Assembly (NCBI GenBank): GCA_010015675.1
Contig: ML976993.1
Coordinates: 433,306 to 494,742, forward strand
Source: Byssothecium circinans
Lineage: Eukaryota > Ascomycota > Dothideomycetes > Pleosporales > Massarinaceae
Direction of reading: 5' to 3'
DNA: 61,437 nt
A model generated the notes under the pieces. It saw only the letters and a list, made by a program, of their open reading frames with translations, had not been told where the DNA came from and did no database searches. The position numbers were made by a program, and so were the translations under genes. Numbering within the stretch: position 1 is the first letter of the stretch; every line of letters begins with the position of its first letter. Of this stretch, positions 11,713 through 23,802 are shown one piece after another.

Positions 11713-12597
11713 TCACATCGACCTTGTCCTTTTCCTCGGCGCTCTGGCCTTCTCCTCCAATTCTGGTTGATATCGGGGTGCTTCGCATGTCGACCGTTGG
11801 ACATGGCCTATTGCATCGTCCGAAAAGTGTCGCTTGGAGATGAGCCGCATATGCTTCGAAGATAGCAGGCCTGAGATGCTGAGCTTGTCGAGCTCCCGCG
11901 GCATCTCTTCATCCACGAGCGGAATGGGCACGACGCGTGGCTCAAACACAGCAGCCTGCGGGCTGAGCATAGTATGTGCCAACTGTGGAGGCGCCATGTT
12001 CGGTGGTACTCGTAGGACTACGTTTGGCGTCACCTCGGGGGCGATTTCTTCCATCACCAGAGATCGTTCGCGACATCTTTGGAAAAGAGAGACAGGCGTT
12101 TCATCCCCCCAATCCTTCCAGTCGAACCCGCTCGCCCCAGTATTGGCGTATGAGTTGGTCGAATTGTATTCTGCGGCAGAATGATAGTTTGTAGGAGAGG
12201 AGCAATATTCGGGCCCAACAATAGCTTCGAGCGTGCTGATGTTGTTCTTGCATACCCCCAAACACTCAAGAATGGCCCTCTCCTCGTTCTCGCACGTCTG
12301 CATCGTCTTGCTAGTCCTCCACTTGTTCTGTAAAATCTTTTTCCTCTTGGATCGAGGGGTGGGGTTAGCGCTCAAGGCGCGCTCATTCCGTGTCTGCCTA
12401 TCTCGCAGAGCATTGAGTGTAGTCGCCGTCTTGGAAAGCAGGCCCTCAAGGTACCTTCTCTGTCCACGCAAACAATTCAACGTAGGGACCCAGATGCTAA
12501 CATCATGCATGTTACGGGCGTTTTGCACGAATGCATCAAAATATCTGGGGGTTTGAGGGGAGGAATAATGAATCACGGGCTGTAGCCTGTAATCCAT
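11713..12597 (-). CDS. Hypothetical protein, basic C-terminus
   Basis: I do not recognise this 294-aa product. The start is the first ATG of a frame that is open a further 41 codons upstream (to TTG at 12720) without a stop, so a missed 5' exon is possible. The middle is helical and charged with a basic patch (PRSKRKK, about residues 82-88), a Ser/Asn/Tyr-rich linker, a Pro-rich stretch with several APP/PP motifs, and a strongly basic tail ending RAPRKRTRSM. No membrane segment or signal peptide. It lies tail to head upstream of CHO2 and divergent from EGT1. Confidence 0.5.
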   Translation of the reverse strand: MDYRLQPVIHYSSPQTPRYFDAFVQNARNMHDVSIWVPTLNCLRGQRRYLEGLLSKTATTLNALRDRQTRNERALSANPTPRSKRKKILQNKWRTSKTMQTCENEERAILECLGVCKNNISTLEAIVGPEYCSSPTNYHSAAEYNSTNSYANTGASGFDWKDWGDETPVSLFQRCRERSLVMEEIAPEVTPNVVLRVPPNMAPPQLAHTMLSPQAAVFEPRVVPIPLVDEEMPRELDKLSISGLLSSKHMRLISKRHFSDDAIGHVQRSTCEAPRYQPELEEKARAPRKRTRSM

Positions 12598-14212
12598 CCT
12601 CTTTTCGGTTTTGACGCGAACAGTGTAGCAAACATCGAATGGCTCTCTAGCCAGGCCCTTGGGACGGAAGGAGAGAAACAGTTGACTCGAAAGAAACCGC
12701 ACATGGTGGCCTGCCCTCAAATACGACTTTCCTTGGGCATAAGGGCTGGCGAGCGAGCGTCCGCGGGCTGCGAATCAAGGGCTAATCCTTTGACGTCGAC
12801 ACCACCACTGTGAGCTATGGCAGAATGTTCTTTGAAAGTTGGGCTTTGCGGACAGAAACAGAAACAATGGATGATGCGGCATGATTGGCTGGGCGCCTTC
12901 GGGCCCAAGCGGGTGGATTGTTAAAGCCCCGCGAGATGGTACCCATCCCATAGGCAATAATGAACGTTATGACGGCAGAGGTTGACGGAAAACAAGATAG
13001 GGGTGAGTGAGACAAAGAAGATGAGGAAGCCATTGTCTGAGTGAGGACGATGCACATGATCGGCTGTAGATTGACGAAGGCGTGTTTCATTTAAGCGCGC
13101 CATTTTCAGACTGGCAAATGTAGCGGAAAGTACCTGAGCTGAGGTGACATGGGCATGGCATCTCAATGCATGGTGTTGAGGCTGTTGTCCAAAGATCAGA
13201 AGACCTCGGGAGAAAGAGAACAGGGCTATTCCCAACAAGGAAGCAGATGACTAATCAGAGTTGGCATCTCCGTTTTGGATGCCACGATGCTTTCGTTTCA
13301 TCTCATCCCACCCAAGGTCTTTCATGCTCATGATTATTCACATCCAATTCCAGCCGTAATGTCGACATCTACTGATCCCGTCGTCCCATGCCGACACGAA
13401 CCATGCAAGCGGTCCCGAGGAACGACCTACCCCTCAATCGAGGCCAGCTCGTCTTTAGTGTTTACACAACAGCGGAGTAAGACGCTTCCGCCACACATCC
13501 GTTGGACGCCCATACCACAGTCGTATTTGCTTACCACCTAATTGATGAATGTGTCAAGCATGATCGCTATCGGCTCGGCATGCCGCTCAACCCCGCAGTT
13601 TAGATTTGCATCAATCCTCTCGTGCCTCTGTTACCGCAGACAGCCGCACCCTGCTCCAATGATGAGAGCAAATCAACCTAGCTGTGAAGTGCAAACTGTC
13701 TTGCCCTTGCATACGACAAAGGTGGCCTACCCTTCTTTGTACGGCATGCTTTGTTCTTCGCTACTGGCCCTGCCGAGTGCGTCCCGTCAGGGCCCGCTCT
13801 GCCAGCCTTCAGTCAACGTCATCATTCACCAACAAAGTCCACGCTACCTTATCCGCTATACCTAATTCTGGGTAGCTGTCATCTAGGCCAAGCTCCGCTG
13901 CATCTCGTGTGGGGTCGATGAGGAATCACTTATGCATGAGGTGAGGAAATATAGAACATCTCGGTCGTACTATAGTCCACCGTGAGTCTCAGAGGCCTCA
14001 TGATTTGCCACCGGAAAGGTTCTATTCGCTAAATGGCCTAGCCGACTTGTCTCTGATCCTTGACGGCAGCCATATGCAACAGCCGTCATCACGCGGCTTT
14101 TCAACATCTGGCTCTATATATCCTACGTTGGACCTGCGTTGAGCTGACTAGTACAAGCTCTATCAGGAGCTACGATCGCATACTCACGCAAAGAAGTCCT
14201 TCTTACACGACA
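12598..14212. other. Intergenic: divergent promoter region upstream of EGT1
   Basis: 1.6 kb with only short unconvincing ORFs on both strands. A TATATA box lies at about 14114-14120, roughly 95 bp before the EGT1 ATG. No RNA gene seen. Confidence 0.4.
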
Positions 14213-17185
14213 ATGTCGACTAGTGGAGCTACCCCGATCATTGACATCCGGGTTGGAGGGACGGACTTTGATATTCTGCAAGATGTTAGGAATGGGTTGC
14301 GACCGCAACATGGCGGCCAGAAGACATTGCCAACCTTACTCTTGTATGACGAAGCCGGACTACGTCTCTTCGAGAAAATCACATACCTAGAGGAGTATTA
14401 TCTCACGAATGCGGAAATTGAAGTGTTGGAGAGATACGCCGACCGCATTGCGGAGCGAATTGAACCTGGATCCGTTGTGGTCGAACTTGGAAGCGGGTAG
14501 GAGCACGCCCGGTTGATAAGCAGAATCGCGACGCCCTTCGTCGGTACTGATCATCACTGCAGTAACTTGCGAAAAGTCAACATCCTTCTCCAAGCCATTG
14601 AGCGTCAAGGGAAGGAAGTGGAATACTACGCTGTCGACCTGTCTCTACCGGAGCTAGAGCGAACTTTTGCGGAAGTCCCCACAGGTATGTGGTTTGTTTG
14701 AAGCCTAACAGCTGCTCTTCTACATAATTTCAAATCGCGTAAAATATTGCTTCAACACTCCACTGGCCTACATGTTTTCTTCTTTGCGTCTCACACTATT
14801 CTTGAAGGATCTACACCTCCAGCAAAATACAGTGAGAGCTAACTATCTGCAGAAGGCTACAAGCATATCCAATGCTTCGGTCTGCACGGAACTTACGCCC
14901 ACGCTCTCGAGTGGTTGAAATCGCCGCAGATGAGCGCCAGACCGAAGACCATTCTCTGGCTGGGCTCCAGCTTGGGTAATTTCAAACGACATGAGGTTCC
15001 CCCATTCCTATCCGGATTTCGTGCGGCCATCAAGCCCGGTGATACCATGTTGATTGGTATCGATGCTTGCAAGAACAGCGACAAGGTCTTTCATGCCTAC
15101 AACGACCGGGAGAAGGTAACTCGTGAGTTCACCCTCAACGGCCTCAAGCATGCCAATCGCCTTCTGGGAGAGACGGTGTTTAACCTCGATGACTGGGATA
15201 CTATCGGTGAGTATGACGTCGAGAATGGATGCCATCGCGCTTTTGTCTCGCCTCTCAAGGATGTTGAGATCGATGGCGTTCGTATTGCTAAGGGGGAACG
15301 CCTTCGCATCGAAGAAAGCTACAAATATTCGCGCAAGGAGACTGAGCGACTGTGGGATGAAGCTGGCTTGGTCGAGAATTCAGTTTGGTGTAACAAGACA
15401 GCCGACTATGGTAAGTGATCTTTTGAATTGAGTGCATTTGGGCTGGAAGAGTATTAATTTGGATTCCGAAGCTCTTCATCTTGTTGTAAAACCGCCTTTC
15501 TTCTTCTCAGCCAAGCCAGAGGCTTACGCGGCGGAGCCTGTACCAGGCATCGCAGCGTGGCGTGAGCTTTGGGTAGCCTGGGATGCCATCTCACAGAACA
15601 TGATCCCCAAGGACAAGCTCCTTTCAAAGCCCATCAAGCTTCGGAATGTCTGTCTGTTCTACCTGGGGCACATTCCGACTTTCTTGGATATCCACCTCAC
15701 TCGCGCGTCGGGTCAGTCTCCCACGGAACCGGTCTATTATCAGAAAATCTTTGAGCGCGGTATCGACCCTGACGTCGACAACCCCGACCATTGCCATCCA
15801 CATAGTGAGACCCCGGAGAACTGGCCAGCTCTCGAAGATATCCTGGGGTTTCAAGATCGCGTCAGAACTCGCGTACATGGTCTCTACGACTCCGGTGTGG
15901 CGCAATCGGATCCTAAGATCTCTTATGCTCTGTGGCTTGGTTTCGAACATGAAGCGATGCATCTCGAAACTTTGCTCTACATGCTGATCCAAAGTGAGAA
16001 GGTATTGCCTCCTCCAGGTTCTACAGTACCTGATTTTGAAGCCTTAGCAAAGAGATCCGAGGCTCTCGCTGTCGATAATCAGTGGTTCACAATTCCGGAG
16101 TCGGACATCTCCATTGGCCTTGACAAGGGAGGCGATACCGAGAAACATCATTTCGGATGGGACAATGAGCAACCACGCCGCTCCGCGCATGTTCTTTCTT
16201 TCCGGGCGAAGGGCCGCCCCATCACGAACGGAGAGTACGCTACGTTCCTGGCCAGCACAGGCAAGACGACAATGCCTGTCTCGTGGTGTGAGACATCTCA
16301 GCCTACTATAACGAGAGACAGCGTTATGAATGGTCAAGTGAAGGGCTCTTCCGACCCTTTGCAGCGGCTTACAGAAGGGAAGTACGTTCGGACCGTGTAC
16401 GGCGCCATTCCGCTCCACTATGCCCTACATTGGCCTGTTGTAGCCTCGTACAATGAGCTAGCAAGCTGTGCCAGCTGGATGGGGGGCCGTATTCCAACCA
16501 TGGAAGAAGCTCGCAGTATCTACAACTACGTTGAGCATGGTGCCACTCAAGTCTTTGAGAAGGCTCTAGGCAACACGATTCCGGCAGTGAATGGGTAAGG
16601 ACCCGTGCATCATCTCTCCTTTTTTCAATTGCAGCTGACAGATTTGTACAGTCACCTGATCAACAATGGAGTGGACGAGACGCCGCCATCACAGCAGTTG
16701 CGGAACGGCGGCTCCAATGCAGCAGCTAGGCCTAAGCCACATGACCTCTTCTTTGATTTGGAGGGGACGAACACGGCGTTCCAGCACTGGCACCCTGTCT
16801 CTGTAGTCGAAAAGGGCGATAAGCTCTGCGGCCAGTCCGACATGGGTGGAGTATGGGAATGGACTAGCACTGTACTGGAGAAGCATGAAGGTTTTGAGGC
16901 GATGCCGCTGTACCCCGGGTACACAGGTGGGCACCCGTATTGCGGCGGGAGTGTGCATTTTCTTGCCGCTAACCTTGCACAGCGGACTTCTTCGATGGTA
17001 AGCACAACATAGTGCTCGGCGGATCGTGGGCTACGCACAGCCGGATCGCAGGACGGAAGACTTTGTGAGTGATGCTCCAGCCGGGCTGGAAGTAAGAGGT
17101 TTACTGACGTCCGTTTAGCACCAATTGGTACCAGCGGAACTATCCCTACGTCTGGGCAACTGCCCGCATTGTTGAAGACGTATAG
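14213..17185 (+). CDS. egt1: Ergothioneine synthase Egt1 (histidine methyltransferase fused to sulfoxide synthase)
   Basis: Bifunctional fungal enzyme: trimethylates histidine to hercynine, then couples it to cysteine with O2 to hercynylcysteine sulfoxide, giving the antioxidant ergothioneine after a later lyase step. Seven exons: 14213-14496, 14563-14684, 14853-15410, 15472-16594, 16652-16926, 16983-17064, 17119-17185; sum 2511 bp, 836 aa, close to other fungal Egt1. The N-terminal EgtD-like domain shows a SAM-site glycine motif VVELGSGNLRK split by intron 1, then WLGSSLGNF. The second half resembles EgtB: a DinB-like helical region with the iron-ligand pattern HEAMHLE (about base 15948), then a formylglycine-enzyme-like fold with GGVWEWTSTV and LGGSWATHSR. 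Start chosen at MSTSG, the first ATG giving the conserved N-terminus. No cluster partner is adjacent. Confidence 0.95.
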
Positions 17186-17915
17186 GACAGATGATGGATG
17201 GATGGAAGAGGCGGTGTGTAGGAGGGGCCGTTGACTGCACGAACCCGATGCAACGCGCCCGGCCACTCTCTTGTTCTGCAATTTCTTCTCGGTATCTGGA
17301 AGGACTGCATACAGCCCAACTCAATCGTTCAGTAGGTATATGGTTTCATTGTCTCATAATCAAAAATATATGCGTCCGCGTCTGCAGACACGTCAAAGCG
17401 TTTGCACCGCACATGTGCAACGGTGAAATTGAGCGTCACCACTGTTGTTGGTCCAGAAATTTCGAGTTCCGATTGTATTCCAAGGTTCCCCCAAGGTTCC
17501 CGAATAAGCAGCGTGTCTCGTGGGAACGCGACAAGTCGCGTTGCAATTTAGAGTCGGACACGGTGACGGCGAGAGATCGCTGCGCGCCACACGCACCCAG
17601 CCGCGCCTTCCTGTTTTAAACCCACACACTCACCCTCGCTCGCCCTCTTACAACGTCGAAAATAACAACCAGCCAGCAGTATCAAAACCAAATACAATCG
17701 CTACTGACTATAGAGCTGTTCGTTGCTCTTCTCCACCCCGACTTTAATAGTCCACACTTGGAGAGAGACAGAGCCACAACCCGCCTTCCCCTCCTAGCAC
17801 GACTTCTACCTGCTCACCATCGACAGCGACAGCGACACTGAGACTAGTAATCCGCCGCCCTACGCACACATCCGTCCGAGATAATTAGATATTGCTCTGT
17901 TTTCGCGGTTGCACC
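17186..17915. other. Intergenic, upstream of the PHD-finger gene
   Basis: No gene. From about 17600 the sequence becomes C/T- and AC-rich, like a fungal promoter and 5' leader for the gene starting at 17916. Confidence 0.4.
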
Positions 17916-20900
17916 ATGGTGGGGAAAGATCTTCTGTTCCGATGGGAGGATAGCCCTGCCTTGAGTAAGTGAACTTTGGAAGTCATATTCGAACTTTTGA
18001 CGCAGGATTGTCCCAACTGACCAATCTTCTAGGACGTACGTTGGACTACTCTCCATGGCTTCAATCTGTATTAACCCCCCATAGATCATTGCGGCTTCTG
18101 CGACCGACCTCTCTCACACCCCGGCGCAAAAACCTCATGTTTCGGCCCACGTGAGTTCCACCCACAAACCAAAAGCCTCACCTACACAACAGTGGGGAAG
18201 GTGCTGACAGAAACTAGATTCCGAGCCATGCTGCCGTTTTCACCAGGCCATGTTCATGCGGAACAAGAGCCATACATGCGCGGTACGTAGCTTGAAGACT
18301 GGGCCCTCGGTGTGAGCTGCTCTAACTTTATATAGATGTGCAACACGGCGGATGACGCACACAGCAAGAGGCACAACGAAATTGCGGACCGCCTCCGAGC
18401 CATCTATGACCTTTGCGGTGAGGAAGAGTGGCCCATTGTTCCTGCCGATGCTGAGCCCGAGAGAGGCCGTGGTAGAACACGTGAGGATGATGCATTAGGC
18501 CATGACGATGATCGGTCGTCAGCATCGACTGGCGGGTGGAACATGAGTAAAAAGGAACGCAAAGAGTTGAAGCGCCTCGAGAGGGCAGCGAGCAGACCTC
18601 GATTTGTAACGTTGGAGGATCGCATACACATCGGACTGGTACTGCACGCCACTGACCGTCGAGACAACACAGACGGCCCGGACACGACCGAACAAGTCGC
18701 CGAAATCGAGAAGCACTTGCGCTACAATGCCCAGGTCTACCACGAGGGAGAGAAGCGCGGCACGCTGAGGGACTTTGGCAACATGTCCGACGTTTCCGAC
18801 GCAGACGTAGATTTCCAAGGGGAAATGATGCGGATTCAGGACACATTCCGCATCACCGAGCTGCAGAAGCGCAACACCAAGAATAAAGGCCTGACGGGTA
18901 AGACCCTGAGGGAATTCAACACTTTGGTTGGTGAATTCAAGGCACTTGTTGTTGATGACCTGCTGCTTCTAAAGAAAGAAGAGCTGGAGATTCGCATGCG
19001 GCGTGCCGCTTACCTGCGTTATACAAATCGGACGAGCTTCGAGATTGTTAGAGACCGGTATGAAGACAAAGATTGGCGGACGGGGGAAAAGCACTCTGCC
19101 CCGACATCTGAAAATTCCCGGACTTCTAGCAGCCTACCGACTCTCAATGAGCATGACGGCGAAGACGAACAGGTCAACGGACGAGAGACGCCGCCTACTC
19201 CGATAGGCTTAACCGAGCCTGGCTCTCCTCGAGCGGACAATCGGCACATTAATAGAGACTACAAGAGGATTGGAGACAACGGTCATTTGGAGACAGTGGT
19301 GGAGAGCCCTAGAATAGAGACCTCCACTCCATATAAGCGGCATGCGAGCGGACAAGAGATGGCACCAGCATCACCGTCACCTTGGAAATCGACGCCGACC
19401 GTCACTCCAAGGCCACTTCCTGTCCTCTCAATTAAGATTCCAAACCTTGCGGAGACTGCGTCGACCACCCAGGGAACAGGGCCTCTTCCGGCACTCAAGG
19501 GAGAAAACGTATGGCAGCTTTTCAGCAAGAGGAATGGCACTAGCAGCCCGACTGTGAAGCCGGCGTGGCAGCAGAAGACGTCTCTGCCTGACCCCTCTGT
19601 ATGGCCGAAGCTTGGCTTAACGCCTGAACCGGCTCCTTGGGATACTGGCCCGAGTGATGTCACTCAAATGGCACCGAATCTCTCACCGGCCCATAAGGTG
19701 GGCTCAGAGAAGCGCATCAAACCTACGACAATCAAGCCTGTGTTAGCCGAGCCCCCGCCTAAACAATCCTCCCGTGTTCCTCCTACGCCCGTAGAATCAA
19801 CTCCACCTCATACTGTAGCATCTGAACAGGCTGGAGAATCAAAGAAGGCTAAGAAGCGGAGGCGTGAGGCGGAGCGTAAGCTTCGGAGGGCGGCCGAAGA
19901 GCAAGCAGCATCCAGTGTGACAACTACTGACGATCAGCCACGTACACCGGATCTGGATGCGGATCAAGGCTTTCCATCTCCGGAAATGTCTAGGACATAC
20001 ATCCTAGAAGATATGCCGGCCAGCGATGATAGCTCGCAATACGACCATGAGCTTGCCTCTCCCACTTTAAGGGACACCACGGACCTCTCCAGTCATAATG
20101 TCAAAGTTGCTTCCAGCTCGTCATCGCCATCTTTATCTGCTACCACTTTATCTCTTGGAGTCAAGCAGTACCCTCTCAACGCGACTGTCGAACATCTGAA
20201 GCAAGTCAAGGCAGCTGCAATTCACATCAAATCCCGTCCTCAACCCGGGTCCTTTCCAACCTCGGGAGCAGCAGCGGCAATAAAGCCCAGGTCATCACAG
20301 CCTCTTGGTCCCCCAGTGACTAAGAACGGACGTCACAGTGACTGGCTCCAGTTCCGGGAGAATTCCAAAGTAGACAGTCTCACGGATCCGGTCCACAAGG
20401 TCCACGGTCGTTTTGACGGACCTTGCCCATTTGAGGACAGCAGCACATCCGACTGCCAATTCCACAATCACGCGCCGTACTGCAGCTGTCACGACCCACT
20501 TGCAGAGGTCTGCCACATCGTCTACCCTAGCGATGATCACCACTGCAGCATTGGACCGTTCAATCGGGCTCGAGCTCGGAAGCTCCTTTGCTACTTTGAG
20601 TCTCAGGAACAGACCAAGGGAAAGCTCATGATGATTGACGCATCTATCAAAGACTGGTTGATTGTCGATGGGTGTAGACGCACTATCGAGACGTAAGTAC
20701 AGTTCCCCCTTTCTCATCCCGAACTGTTGAAGTATATTTATCAGGACCTTCGTGAGTCTATACTCCACAGTCCTACTTTGAAGTCGAGCAATACTTCATT
20801 ACAGACCTTTGAACACCTCAGTTACAATTGCTGACATCCCTGACAGGTTTGTGTACCCAGATCCAGTCAAGCGCGAAGTCGACGAATATACTCTCGGCTA

Positions 20901-21381
20901 CCCGAAGGGCCGCCTGATGTTGCAGACAGACGACTACCGCGCGCTTCGAGGCCGTAACCTGCAGAAGGAGCATCCCCTGACCGAGGCTCAGCTCGTCAAG
21001 CTACAGCGAGTCCGTGAATCAGACTCTGGGACTCCCATCTGCTACTGCGGAGACTCGATGCCCCGCGAGCACTGGACGGACATCATCACCTGCAACCACG
21101 CCGACTGCAGCATCAAGTATTTCCACAAGAAGTGTGTGTCTCATTTTGGCATCGACAAAGTCACTAGATGGTACTGCTCTCAGTGCGACTTGTTCATTTC
21201 CCAAGATGCTTCGAAGCTCTTGGACGAGTTAAAGTGCATGCGCGACGGAGAGCCGCTTCCGGATTGGGAAGACAGGAACGAAGAGTTGATGGAGAAATTC
21301 CGCGACATTGGCCGGAAGATCGCTGATTTCCACCAGCATGTTACTCGACAACAGGCATCGTCCGTTGGGGACGTCGCTTGA
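17916..21381 (+). CDS. PHD-finger protein with Cys/His-rich N-terminus
   Basis: Likely nuclear chromatin-associated protein; exact function unknown. Proposed exons: 17916-17964, 18085-18150, 18218-18282, 18336-20692 and 20805-21381, giving 1037 aa. Alternatives that keep frame: an extra 30-bp exon at 18006-18035, and a last acceptor at 20846 instead of 20804. Residues about 17-75 hold a C-x2-C, C, C-C, H and C-x2-C pattern ending HTCAMCNTADDAHSKRH. The long middle is Pro/Ser/Thr-rich and charged, with a basic helix KKAKKRRREAERKLRR that could be a nuclear signal. Near the C-terminus (about 925-975) a C-Y-C-x10-C-x4-C-x4-H-x2-C-x14-C-x2-C series fits a PHD zinc finger. Histone binding is family knowledge, not shown here. 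Confidence 0.75.
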
Positions 21382-22681
21382 AATCTGCATCGTCATTGAT
21401 ACTTTCGTTGATTTTGGCGAACGTACGAATGTGGGTTATGTGGGGTGGGAAAAGTCTCGTGATTTGGGGGGGGGTTTTTTTTTTGGGCCGCTGCAAAATG
21501 TACCGTTATGTGCATCATTTAATATAGAGTGTAGGAACCATGGGGACAACGAAAAGTGAGTCTTGGGGATTTCTGGGCGCTAAGGACCAGCGCATCGATC
21601 TTTAGGGGCATACCACACTCTCAATCTTTCTCGCAGCACTAATTTTTGACGACATTAATAATGTATAATGTAATACACACACACAGATAACCGACCCGGC
21701 GATCCAGTCCCATGAGTTCCGATTACACCCTTTTCACGTGTTCCCATTCCACCTCCGGTACCGCGCTGACACTCTCCTTCTCCCCCAATGGCTCATTTGT
21801 ATAAATGCACCATGCGCTCCCACCAAATCCCAACGGCCTCGACAGTTTGCCCCTCGGCCCTGAACCCCTCTTGAGCCAATTCTTCCTCCCCTGCCCAGCA
21901 ACTGACATGACAAAACCCTCGTTTCCAAAAGGTTAAAGGTTCCTTGCGCGCTTTGCCCTTTTCTCTGCAAATGTTGATCCAGTGGACGGGGTCCGTGGGC
22001 CCTGGGAGTATTTAAGGAGGACTGGTTCTGGCTCCTAGACTTCTTTTCTCTTTTCCTCTCTCATCTCATCTCCACTCCACTGCTACACTCCGCTACACTC
22101 TGCTCTCACGCTCGACTCAAAAACAAGTCCAAAACAGTTCAGCGAACACACGCACACACGGAAAGCTTCCCGAGAAGACAGAGCTGAACACACGATACGA
22201 CGAGAAGAGAACTGTACTGAACTGAACTTTCAACGTCGTCGTCAACTACGAGCTTCACGCAAACTTCACACGGCACCGCGCACGAACAGACAGCTACAAG
22301 CCGAGTCGACGGTCTGAACACCATCACCGTCTGGCACCCACGAGGAGAAGAAAAAAAGAACAAAAGACTTCTGCCCACCTCACATCGAGAATTCGAAAAC
22401 GAGCCCATTGTGCCGACACACAGCCAGCACACTGAAAAATCCCAATCACATGCTCAGCTCCACCCGACTCCTCACGGGCTCGATATCGGAAAAGTCTCAA
22501 CAGCCACTCTCGACGCACGAGTTACTCAGCACAACGATAACACAACAACGCCTAATTCGTCTCAGCAAAACAAGACTCTGTCAGCCAGCCAGCCAAACAG
22601 AAACCACCGCAATTCCAACCCATCCAGTCCCAGGGACCAAATCCAACCAAACCATTTCACCCCCACCCCCACCCAACGAAA
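21382..22681. other. Intergenic and long 5' leader
   Basis: Contains a G9T10 tract at about 21466-21484 and a TATTTAAG box at 22008-22015, followed from about 22030 by 600 bp of C/T- and A/C-rich sequence. This looks like the promoter and a long leader of the gene at 22682. Several ATGs occur in the leader, including one at 22450 that opens a 178-codon overlapping frame. Confidence 0.5.
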
Positions 22682-23464
22682 ATGTCTCCCCCCACCGTCC
22701 CACGCATATCCTGCATCCACGGCCTCACCACGCACACCACCCCAGGCCACGTCCTACACTGCCGCCCCCACACCCGCGCCGACGCCATCATCCTCTCCGA
22801 CTACCTCGACACGCACTACCTGCCGTCCCTTTCCTCCTCGCTGGTCCCCGACGGCGGTGCGCGGGAACGGTACTCGTACGTCGGCGACCAGGGCGTGGTG
22901 AAGCAGTGCTATGTGCGGTTTCCGAATTTCCTGGGGGAGGAGGACGTCGTGAGGGGACGGCTTTGCGAGGGCGAGGTCGAGAGTAGTAGCAAGAGGAGGA
23001 GGAATATGGCGCAGAGGGAGAGGGGTGCGAAGATAGAAGAAGAGGAGGACGGAGTTTCCGCATATCTCAACGCGCGATTAGCGAATACGCGGAGTTCTTT
23101 GGATCTGCCTTCGTCGTCGCCCACTAGTATCAGCACCAGCAGCATCAGCGCATCCAGCAACACGCTTTCCACGGCCCTGCACCGCCGCCTCTCCGGCAGC
23201 ACGCTCGCCGCTAGCTCTGCAAGTAACAGTATCCGCTCCGGCAAGGAAAACGAATCTGATGTCGAGCACGACAAGGGCGTTGAGGTTGAGGACGTGGTGG
23301 GGGTTATTGAGGGGTCGGGGCTTAGGCCTTGTGGGTGGTTGGCTAGGGATAGCTTGGAGGTTACGAGGGAGTGGGAGTGCAGTGGGGTGTTGAGGCGGAG
23401 GAGGGGGGTGAGGAGTACGGGGAGGAGGGTTTGGGAGGGGTTGGTTCGGAGGGTCGTGTGGTAG
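22682..23464 (+). CDS. Hypothetical protein, Ser-rich
   Basis: Unrecognised 260-aa intronless frame. The first 80 residues (HCRPHTRADAIILSDYLDTHYLPSL, then VPDGG..RYSYVGDQGV) look ordered. They are followed by a short charged patch SSSKRRRNMAQRERG with an EEEE run, then a Ser-rich linker (about 120-190) and a C-terminal Arg/Gly/Val/Trp-rich end. No signal peptide or membrane helix. Codon third positions are C-rich at the start and G-rich at the end, common in this locus. A weak point is a competing upstream frame that overlaps the start. Confidence 0.5.
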   Translation: MSPPTVPRISCIHGLTTHTTPGHVLHCRPHTRADAIILSDYLDTHYLPSLSSSLVPDGGARERYSYVGDQGVVKQCYVRFPNFLGEEDVVRGRLCEGEVESSSKRRRNMAQRERGAKIEEEEDGVSAYLNARLANTRSSLDLPSSSPTSISTSSISASSNTLSTALHRRLSGSTLAASSASNSIRSGKENESDVEHDKGVEVEDVVGVIEGSGLRPCGWLARDSLEVTREWECSGVLRRRRGVRSTGRRVWEGLVRRVVW

Positions 23465-23802
23465 GTGGGCGGTGGGGATATGGTGTAGATAGGTAGACTC
23501 TTGGAGGATACGTGGGTTGTTGTGCGTATTTGGGGGAGGCTGTTATTCTTTGACTATCAGAATTCGGAGTTTGGGGTTGGGGCATTGGGTTGTTTATTCC
23601 TTTTGTAATGGCACTGGATGGGACTATAAATGTTGTTTCTGTTCATATGTTTTTTCCTGTGGGGAAGTTAGTAACGTTGCCAAAAAGAGCGTTTGGAGAT
23701 TGTACAAACTTTCTGAGATTTTCGTCCCACCGTCGTGAAAACAGCACATCCGCCCTATAGAATCCCCCTACGTGCCCCATTTCCCCTGTATATCGTCACT
23801 CC
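23465..23802. other. Convergent 3' intergenic region
   Basis: Between two convergent genes; no feature beyond C-rich and T-rich patches. Confidence 0.4.
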
